Translations under genes and position numbers: made by a program
Part shown: positions 58,590 through 64,000 of the stretch, piece by piece
Layout: every line of letters begins with the position of its first letter
How positions within the stretch are numbered: the stretch's first letter is position 1
Notes under the pieces: model-generated
The model's input: the letters and a program-made list of their open reading frames with translations, nothing else
The model's database searches: none
Told to the model about the DNA's origin: nothing
Assembly (NCBI GenBank): GCA_035502775.1
Contig: DATJUB010000084.1
Coordinates: 19,789-83,788, forward strand
DNA from: 67-14 sp035502775
GTDB taxonomy: Bacteria > Actinomycetota > Thermoleophilia > Solirubrobacterales > 70-9
Reading direction: 5' to 3'
DNA length: 64,000 nucleotides

Positions 58590-59825
58590 TCAGTGCTGGT
58601 GGCCGCCCTCGGCGGCCGCGTGGAGTTCCTCGTCGCTGAGCGTGTCGGCCATCAGGGCGGCCAGTGCGGTGGTGATCGGGACCGCGGCGATCAGGCCGAT
58701 CGAGCCGACCAGGGTGGCGACGATCTCCTTGGCGATCAGCTCGAGGTTGACCGCGTCCACGATCCCGAGCTGTCCCGAACCGAGGATCACCAGAACCGGC
58801 AGTGAGGAACCGACATAGGCCAGCACCAGGGTGTTGACGGTCGCGCTGACGTGATCGCGGCCGACGTCGATCGCCCGCCGGTAGAGAGCACCGAACCGCT
58901 GGGTCGGATTGGCGGCCCGCAGCGCGAGCACGGTGGATGCCTGGCTGATCGTGACGTCGTCGAGCACCCCGAGCGCGCCGATCACGATCCCGGCGATCAG
59001 CAGGCCGCTGATCGAGATGCCGGAGTCGCTCACCGCGAGTGCCGTCGCCTCCTCGGACGAGAATCCGGTCAGGTTGGTCAGGCCGGTGAAGATCACGGCC
59101 ATCACCCCGACCAGGAGCAGGCTGAAGGCGGTGCCGAGAATGGCGGCCAGGCTCTTCGGACCGAGTCCGTGGGCGAGCGCGATGGTCACGAGCATCACCG
59201 CCATCGACCCGACCAGGGCCACCGCCAGGGGCGGCTTGCCGTCGAGGATCGCCGGCACGATGAAAAGCAGGACCACTCCCAGGCTCGCCGCGAGGCCGAC
59301 CAGTGAGAGCGCGCCGCGCAGCCGCCCGAAGAGCACCACGAGCAGAGCGAAGGCGAGCGCGAGCCAGATCATCGGGGCCCGCCGTTCGAAGTCGATCAGG
59401 GAGTAGACCGGTTCGACCTGGGAGGCCTCGAACTGGTCCGCGCTAGGCGCGAACTGGACCTTCGCGACCCGCACCTTGTCACCGACCTCGTAGACCGCGG
59501 TCGGCCCGCCGGTCGATATCTGGATCGGCACGACCTTGCCGGCCTCCTCGCCGGAGACGATCTCGACCTCGGCGTCGGTGCAGGTCCCCTGACGCGGCGG
59601 CGGGCATTCCCGTGAATTGACAGTCCGGATCTCGCCCTTCTCGGTGTCCCCCACGGGACCGGTTCCCAGCTGGAACTCGGAGTCGCCGGAGGGCCAGAGC
59701 ACGGCGAGGCCGACCAGGGTCGCCACGGCGACTGCGGCGACGACCCCGACGAAGATCTTCTTGTGGTTCGAACGGTCGCGCCGTGGGCGGTCCTCCAGTT
59801 CGGCTTCGGTCTCGGCGCGGTTCAT
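58590..59825 (-). CDS. YibE/F family membrane protein
   Basis: A 411-residue protein: one N-terminal span (about 27-47), an extracytoplasmic region with one cysteine pair (ECPPPRQGTC), then about seven spans. GALGVLDDVTISQASTV and RRAIDVGRDHVSATVNTLVLAY are the YibE/F signature. The function is unknown; a transport role is presumed. Start ATG 59825 is preferred over the longer frame, which runs through the Zur-box promoter region. Divergent from the zinc transporter. Confidence 0.88.
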   Translation of the reverse strand: MNRAETEAELEDRPRRDRSNHKKIFVGVVAAVAVATLVGLAVLWPSGDSEFQLGTGPVGDTEKGEIRTVNSRECPPPRQGTCTDAEVEIVSGEEAGKVVPIQISTGGPTAVYEVGDKVRVAKVQFAPSADQFEASQVEPVYSLIDFERRAPMIWLALAFALLVVLFGRLRGALSLVGLAASLGVVLLFIVPAILDGKPPLAVALVGSMAVMLVTIALAHGLGPKSLAAILGTAFSLLLVGVMAVIFTGLTNLTGFSSEEATALAVSDSGISISGLLIAGIVIGALGVLDDVTISQASTVLALRAANPTQRFGALYRRAIDVGRDHVSATVNTLVLAYVGSSLPVLVILGSGQLGIVDAVNLELIAKEIVATLVGSIGLIAAVPITTALAALMADTLSDEELHAAAEGGHQH

Positions 59826-59931
59826 CTCGGCACCGCCGAACGCTACCTCCTGTCTGCGGTCGCCAAACCGGTCAGAACCCCGATCGCAACCGTCCGCAGA
59901 CCCGACCTCCGATCCCCGAGCGGCTTCATAG

Positions 59932-59946
59932 TGAGAACGAATCTCA
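59932..59946. promoter_or_regulatory. Zur/Fur-like box
   Basis: TGAGAACGAATCTCA matches the 7-1-7 actinobacterial Zur pattern TGANAATNATTNTCA at most informative positions. It lies directly upstream of the -10 of the zinc-type transporter operon, which ends with a Fur-family regulator gene. Confidence 0.65.
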
Positions 59947-59947
59947 T

Positions 59948-59953
59948 TATGAT
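59948..59953 (+). promoter_or_regulatory. -10 element of the metal transporter operon
   Basis: TATGAT lies one base past the Zur-like box, so a bound repressor would cover the promoter. The 5' leader is then about 35 bases. Confidence 0.45.
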
Positions 59954-59992
59954 ATAAACCCCCCGGTCCGCCCGCCCGACCCGGAGATCCCA

Positions 59993-61780
59993 ATGCTCGA
60001 ACCATTCACCCTGCCCTACGTCCAAGAAGGCCTGATCGAGATCCTGCTGCTCTCGATCGCCGCCGGCCTGATCGGTTCCTGGGTGGTTCTGCGCGGCCTC
60101 TCCTTCTACTCCCACGCGATCGGCACCGCCTCCTTCCCGGGGCTCGTCCTGGCCGACGGCCTCGGTTTCTCGGCCGCACTCGGGGCCTTCGGCATGGCGG
60201 GCGTGTTCACCGCCCTCTCGACGCTGATCGCCCGCTCCAAGCGCACCGCGGCCGACAGCGTCACCGCGCTCGCCCTCGTCTCCTGCCTGGCCGCCGGCGT
60301 GATCCTGGCCAGCGACGTGTTCAACTCGGGCGCCAACGTCGACACCCTGCTCTTCGGCTCGCTGCTCGCGATCGGCCCGAACGACCTCTGGCTGGCCGGG
60401 GGCGCCGCCCTGCTGGCGATCGTGGTGACCCGTCTCTGCGCCGCCCATTGGCTGGCCAAAGGCTTCGACGAGGGCTCGGCCGGGAACCCGAAGTCGGGGT
60501 CGGTCTGGTTCGACGTCGCCCTTCTGGCCGTGGTCGCGGTCACCGTCACCGCGGCTCTCAGCGCGGTCGGCGCACTGCTGGTGGCCGCCCTCATGGTGAT
60601 TCCGGCCGCGACCGTCCGCATGGTCACGAGGCGGGTCCAGACGCTCCAGGTGGGGACGGTCCTGCTGGTCGCGGCCGAGGGCACCCTCGGCCTCTGGCTT
60701 TCGGTGAAGACCGACGCTCCCCCGGGCGCGACGATCGCGGTCGTGAGCGGCGCCGTATTCGCGCTTGTCCTGCTCGGCCGCACGGTCCGGAACTCTCGTC
60801 CGGCCGCCCTCGCGGTCGCGGCGCTCGGCCTGGTCCTGTTCGCCGCCGGATGCGGCAGCGGCGGTGGAGATGACGGCGGACCGGTCAAGGTGGTCGCCAC
60901 CACCACCCAGGTGGCCGACCTGGTCCGCGAGGTCGGCGGCGAGCAGATCGAGGTCACCCAGATCCTGCAGCCGAACACCGATCCCCACGACTACGAGCCG
61001 CGACCTTCGGACGTCGAGGCGTTCGTGGACGCGAAGCTCGTGTTCAAGAGCGGCGGCCATCTCGACGAGTGGACCGACCAGATGATCGAGGACAGCGGCA
61101 GCGACGCGGCCGTGGTCGATCTGAGCGCGAACCTGCCGGTCGAGCTGCATGCCGGCGAGCATTCGCATGAACATGACGGTGAGGAGGCCGGTCACGAGGA
61201 GGAACATTCCGAGGACGGCGAGGAGACCGATCCCCATTGGTGGCATGACCCGGTGAACGCGAAGGCCGCCGTCGGAGAGATCGAGACCGCCCTGATCGAG
61301 GCCGATCCGGCGGCCAAGAGCGCCTTCCGCACCAATGCCGAGCACTACGAAGCGCAACTGGCCACTCTGAACCGGACGATCGCCAAGTGCTTCGGGTCGA
61401 TCCCCGCCGCGGAGCGCAAGATGGTCACCGATCACGACGCGTTCAACTATTTCGCCTCGCGTTACGGCATCGAGGTGGTCGGCGCGGTGATTCCCGCCCT
61501 GACCACCCAGGCCCAGCCCTCGGCCGGAGACCTCGCCGAGCTGGAGCGGACGATCCGGGACGAGAACGTGAAGGCGGTCTTCCCCGAAAGCTCGGTTTCG
61601 AAGAAGCTTTCGGACGCGGTCGCCGGGGACACCGGAGCGAGCACTGAGCATGAACTGTTCGGGGATAGCCTCGGGCCCGAGGACTCGGATGGATCCACCT
61701 ACATCACGATGATCCAGTCGAACGCGAACAGCATCATGCTGGGACTCACGGGAGGTGAGCGAGGCTGTGACTTCGACTGA
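59993..61780 (+). CDS. Zinc-type ABC permease fused to a substrate-binding protein
   Basis: A 595-residue fusion. Residues 1-265 are a ZnuB/MntB-type permease with about eight spans (GLSFYSHAIGTASFPGLVLA, SAVGALLVAALMVIPAATVR). After a basic turn, residues 270-287 form an internal lipoprotein-like signal ending LFAAGC (Cys287), and residues 295-595 are a ZnuA-type cluster A-I binding protein with a His/Glu-rich metal loop (about 385-415) and zinc ligands in NTDPHDYEP, WWHDPVN and TDHDAFNYF. No ATG, GTG or TTG lies at the junction, so the fusion is real. Spans or SPase II cleavage may place the binding part outside. Confidence 0.85.
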   Translation: MLEPFTLPYVQEGLIEILLLSIAAGLIGSWVVLRGLSFYSHAIGTASFPGLVLADGLGFSAALGAFGMAGVFTALSTLIARSKRTAADSVTALALVSCLAAGVILASDVFNSGANVDTLLFGSLLAIGPNDLWLAGGAALLAIVVTRLCAAHWLAKGFDEGSAGNPKSGSVWFDVALLAVVAVTVTAALSAVGALLVAALMVIPAATVRMVTRRVQTLQVGTVLLVAAEGTLGLWLSVKTDAPPGATIAVVSGAVFALVLLGRTVRNSRPAALAVAALGLVLFAAGCGSGGGDDGGPVKVVATTTQVADLVREVGGEQIEVTQILQPNTDPHDYEPRPSDVEAFVDAKLVFKSGGHLDEWTDQMIEDSGSDAAVVDLSANLPVELHAGEHSHEHDGEEAGHEEEHSEDGEETDPHWWHDPVNAKAAVGEIETALIEADPAAKSAFRTNAEHYEAQLATLNRTIAKCFGSIPAAERKMVTDHDAFNYFASRYGIEVVGAVIPALTTQAQPSAGDLAELERTIRDENVKAVFPESSVSKKLSDAVAGDTGASTEHELFGDSLGPEDSDGSTYITMIQSNANSIMLGLTGGERGCDFD

Positions 61781-62573
61781 ACCACGGGACATGGCCGCGG
61801 TGCCCGGCCGGAGTTTCGCGGTGGCCGATTCGTTCGCCACCGGCTACGACGGCAGGGTCGTTCTGAGCGGGGTGGATTTCACGATAGGCCCCGGTATGAA
61901 GGTCGGTCTGCTGGGACCGAACGGCGGCGGCAAGACGACCCTGTTCCGGGCTCTGCTCGGCCAGATCCGTCCGCTTGCCGGTTCGCTGAAGGTCGATGCC
62001 ACCACGGCCACCGTTCCCCAGTCGGATCGCTCCCGCCTCGACTATCCCGTCACCTGCCTCGATGTGGCGACGATGGGGGCTCTCGCCCGCCTGCCCTGGT
62101 GGCGCCGCCCGGGGCGCCGGGATCGGGCGAAGGCGCTGGAAGGGCTGGAGACGGTCGGACTGGCCGACCGGGCCAAGGACAGCTTCGGTGATCTCTCCGG
62201 CGGTCAGCGCCAGCGGGTCCTGATCGCGCGCGCCCTGACTGCCGAGGCCGAGCTGCTGCTGCTGGACGAGCCCTACACCGGGCTCGATTCGGCCAGCGCC
62301 GCCCGGCTCGACCGGCTGATCGAGGATCTCGCGGCGCGGGGCTGCTCGGTGATGATCGCGACCCACGACGTGGACCAGACTCGGGCCTGGGATCGGGTCC
62401 TCTGCCTGAACGAGCGCCAGATCGCCTTCGGTGAACCCGCGGAGTCGCTTTCGCGTGAGGTCCTTGAGGCGACGTACGGTGGTCACATCGTCGAGATCCC
62501 GGGCCAGCCGGGCCAGGCCGTGATGCCCGCCCACCACTGCGATCACGAACATGATCATGAGGATGGACATTGA
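61755..62573 (+). CDS. Metal ABC transporter ATPase (ZnuC-like)
   Basis: A 272-residue ATPase: Walker A GPNGGGKTT (near residue 55), signature LSGGQRQR, Walker B LLLLDEPYTGLD, switch His in ATHDVDQ. The C-terminus is a His-rich tail (HHCDHEHDHEDGH) likely to bind zinc. GTG 61755 overlaps the previous gene by 26 bases; GTG 61767 or ATG 61791 are alternatives. It energises the two permease domains of the operon. Confidence 0.9.
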   Translation: MSEAVTSTEPRDMAAVPGRSFAVADSFATGYDGRVVLSGVDFTIGPGMKVGLLGPNGGGKTTLFRALLGQIRPLAGSLKVDATTATVPQSDRSRLDYPVTCLDVATMGALARLPWWRRPGRRDRAKALEGLETVGLADRAKDSFGDLSGGQRQRVLIARALTAEAELLLLDEPYTGLDSASAARLDRLIEDLAARGCSVMIATHDVDQTRAWDRVLCLNERQIAFGEPAESLSREVLEATYGGHIVEIPGQPGQAVMPAHHCDHEHDHEDGH

Positions 62574-63403
62574 TCGACTCCGTGTTCGAGCCCCTGTCCC
62601 ATGGAACCACGCTGCGCGCGCTGGTCGAGATCACGGTGCTCGGCATCGTCAGCGGAGCGATCGGCTGCTGGATCGTGCTGTACGAGTTGTCCTACAGTGC
62701 CGAGTCCCTGGCCCACGGGCTCTTTCCGGGACTCGTGATCGCGGCGCTGATCGGCGCGCCTCTGCTGCTCGGCGGGGCGGTCGGCGTGCTGGTCGCGGCA
62801 CTCCTGGTCGTGCTCGCGACACGGCTGACCGACGAGAGCTCCGACACGGCGATCGCCGTGGTGATCACGACCCTGTTCGGAGCGGGCGTCCTGCTCGCCC
62901 TCTCCCCCTCCAGCCCACCGGGTATCCAGGAGCTGCTGTTCGGTGATCTGCTGGGTGCGTCAACCGGCGATATCGCGATCGCGTCGGCGGTCGGTGCCGC
63001 GGTTCTCGGTGTCCTGTGGCTACTTCATGACCGGCTGTTGGCGGTCGGTTTCGACAGTGATTCGGGGCGTGCTCTGGGGATCTCGGTGGGCACTCTCAAC
63101 GTGATTCTGCTGGCGCTCGTATCGCTGACGATCCTGGTCGCGGTGCAGGGTCTCGGCAATCTGTTGGTGGCGGCGATCCTGGTCGGTCCGGCGGCCGCGG
63201 CCCGGCTGGTGACCCGCCGGATCCGGCCGATGATGATGATCGCGGCGGTGGTCGCCGTGGTCGCCGGCATCGCCGGCATATACGCCTCCTACTACCTGCG
63301 CACTGCGGCCGGAGCTTCGGTCGTGATCGCACTGATGGGCTGCTATCTGATCGCCGCCGCGACCGGTGTTCTGCAGGGCAGGCTGGCCCCGAGGGACAGG
63401 TAG
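62570..63403 (+). CDS. Metal ABC transporter permease (ZnuB-like)
   Basis: A 277-residue permease with about eight spans: SYSAESLAHGLFPGLVIAAL and VAVQGLGNLLVAAILVGPAAAARLV are family motifs. It starts at TTG overlapping the ATPase stop (TTGA). With the permease half of the fusion protein it could form a heterodimeric channel, unusual for zinc systems that normally use one permease gene. Confidence 0.9.
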   Translation: MIDSVFEPLSHGTTLRALVEITVLGIVSGAIGCWIVLYELSYSAESLAHGLFPGLVIAALIGAPLLLGGAVGVLVAALLVVLATRLTDESSDTAIAVVITTLFGAGVLLALSPSSPPGIQELLFGDLLGASTGDIAIASAVGAAVLGVLWLLHDRLLAVGFDSDSGRALGISVGTLNVILLALVSLTILVAVQGLGNLLVAAILVGPAAAARLVTRRIRPMMMIAAVVAVVAGIAGIYASYYLRTAAGASVVIALMGCYLIAAATGVLQGRLAPRDR

Positions 63404-63412
63404 AATCGGGTG

Positions 63413-63859
63413 ATGGCCCAGGCCGCGAAATCAGCGAGGCATTCGACTTCATGGTCCGAGTACGCCCTCGGCCGACTCAGCGAGGCCGGCTATCGCAGCG
63501 GCGGTTCCCGCCGCAAGGTGGTCGAGCTGCTGGGTGATCAGTCCTGCGCGATCACCGCCCTGGATCTCGATGGCAGGCTCGATGGCGTGGGCCGCGCGAC
63601 GGTGTACCGCGCCCTCGAGCAGATGGAGGAACTCGGCCTGGTCCAGAAGATCGACGTCGGCGGGGACTCGTCAGGATACGAGAAGGTCGATCCGGAGGGC
63701 CATCATCACCACCACATCGTCTGCACCGATTGCGGCAAGGTGGTCCCCTTCGAGGATCCGGCCCTGGAAGAGGTGATCCACGAAGTGCCGAAGCCGAAGG
63801 GTTTCAGCATCAGAAGCCACGACATAACCCTCAAGGGAACCTGCGAAAACTGCGACTGA
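63413..63859 (+). CDS. Fur family metal-responsive regulator (Zur-like)
   Basis: A 148-residue Fur-family repressor. The winged helix (about 20-85) includes TVYRALEQMEELGLVQK; the metal region has GHHHHHIVCTDCGKVVPFED with a regulatory His cluster and Cys-x2-Cys, and the C-terminal CENCD supplies the second structural pair. Context with a zinc-type transporter and a Zur-like box favours Zur over Fur. ATG 63413 follows the permease by nine bases; a GTG three bases earlier is possible. Confidence 0.9.
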   Translation: MAQAAKSARHSTSWSEYALGRLSEAGYRSGGSRRKVVELLGDQSCAITALDLDGRLDGVGRATVYRALEQMEELGLVQKIDVGGDSSGYEKVDPEGHHHHHIVCTDCGKVVPFEDPALEEVIHEVPKPKGFSIRSHDITLKGTCENCD

Positions 63860-63907
63860 CCAGGCAGCACCGGGCCAAAGAAACACCCAGAACCCAACCC
63901 CACCAAC

Positions 63908-63958
63908 CGTTCTGGGTCGAATAGCCCACCAAATAACCATCAGATTCGACCCAGAACG
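63908..63958. repeat. Perfect 15-bp inverted repeat after the Fur-family gene
   Basis: CGTTCTGGGTCGAAT and its complement ATTCGACCCAGAACG flank a 21-base loop, 48 bases past the stop codon. The core CCCAGAAC recurs in alternating orientation near 63889, 63909, 63951 and 63981, so several hairpins are possible. Confidence 0.75.
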
Positions 63959-63980
63959 ATCAAGGCAACGGGCGTGAGGG

Positions 63981-64000
63981 GTTCTGGGGGCGTTTTGGGT
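63981..64000. repeat. Left arm of a palindrome cut by the window end
   Basis: GTTCTGGGGGCGTTTTGGGT resembles the left arm of the 15397-15439 hairpin (CTGGGGGCGATTTGGG) with one mismatch. The right arm would lie beyond the window. Confidence 0.45.

Noticed and set aside
59843..61840. 665-codon open frame on the minus strand
   Set aside because: Antisense to the permease-binding protein fusion, with Arg/Gly/His-rich low-complexity translation.

Overview
The window is a gene-dense, high-GC bacterial chromosome segment. The gene set (actinobacterial A2-type aa3 oxidase, c-di-AMP riboswitch before an M23 peptidase, many leaderless-looking promoters, frequent GTG/TTG and apparently CTG starts, many small secreted proteins with Gly-rich or repeat architecture) points to a deep-branching actinobacterium, most likely class Thermoleophilia (Solirubrobacterales-like). 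That placement is inferred from gene style, not from a marker-gene comparison. No rRNA, tRNA, prophage, insertion sequence or CRISPR array was seen.

Layout. 1-9 kb: housekeeping and redox genes (OsmC fragment, SDR, winged-helix protein, apt, CoA Nudix hydrolase, rhodanese, fold-IV PLP enzyme, trxB, LPG-synthase-like membrane protein, PAP2), with a striking 100-bp repeat cluster at 5.5 kb whose hairpin arms co-vary. 9-15.4 kb: a cytochrome-oxidase-like operon in which the subunit I homologue lacks every heme and CuB ligand and the subunit II homologue lacks most CuA ligands. It is followed by genuine ctaB, two small membrane proteins, a diheme cytochrome c and ctaA. 15.5-28.6 kb: a GntR-controlled catabolic cluster (class III aminotransferase, enolase paralogue, glycerate kinase, ABC transporter with two tandem binding proteins, FAD oxidoreductase, M20 hydrolase, cupin). 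28.7-37.5 kb: large secreted repeat and Gly-rich proteins, a Kbl/aminotransferase pair, alkaline phosphatase and a metallo-beta-lactamase-fold hydrolase. 37.5-42 kb: the canonical ctaCDE oxidase, with an embedded two-domain stress-like protein. 42-45.5 kb: glycosyltransferase, zinc ribbon, RTX-like and secreted proteins. 45.5-56.8 kb: a long leftward run rplM-rpsI-glmM-glmS-DUF3352-acpS-nnr-CBS-alr-cca-infA linking ribosome, cell wall and cofactor repair. 57-64 kb: c-di-AMP riboswitch and M23 peptidase, a YibE/F protein, and a zinc-type ABC transporter with a permease-binding protein fusion, a Zur-like box and a Fur-family regulator.

How it fits together. The true aa3 oxidase (37.5-42 kb) would need heme A from ctaB and ctaA, which sit with the ligand-less oxidase paralogue at 9-15 kb. 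That paralogue could therefore be an assembly, scaffold or transport complex rather than an oxidase. The 15-28 kb cluster appears to import an organic nitrogen compound and route part of its carbon through glycerate and 2-phosphoglycerate. Many genes overlap by 1-4 bases (ATGA, GTGA, TTGA, TGATG), implying tight translational coupling.
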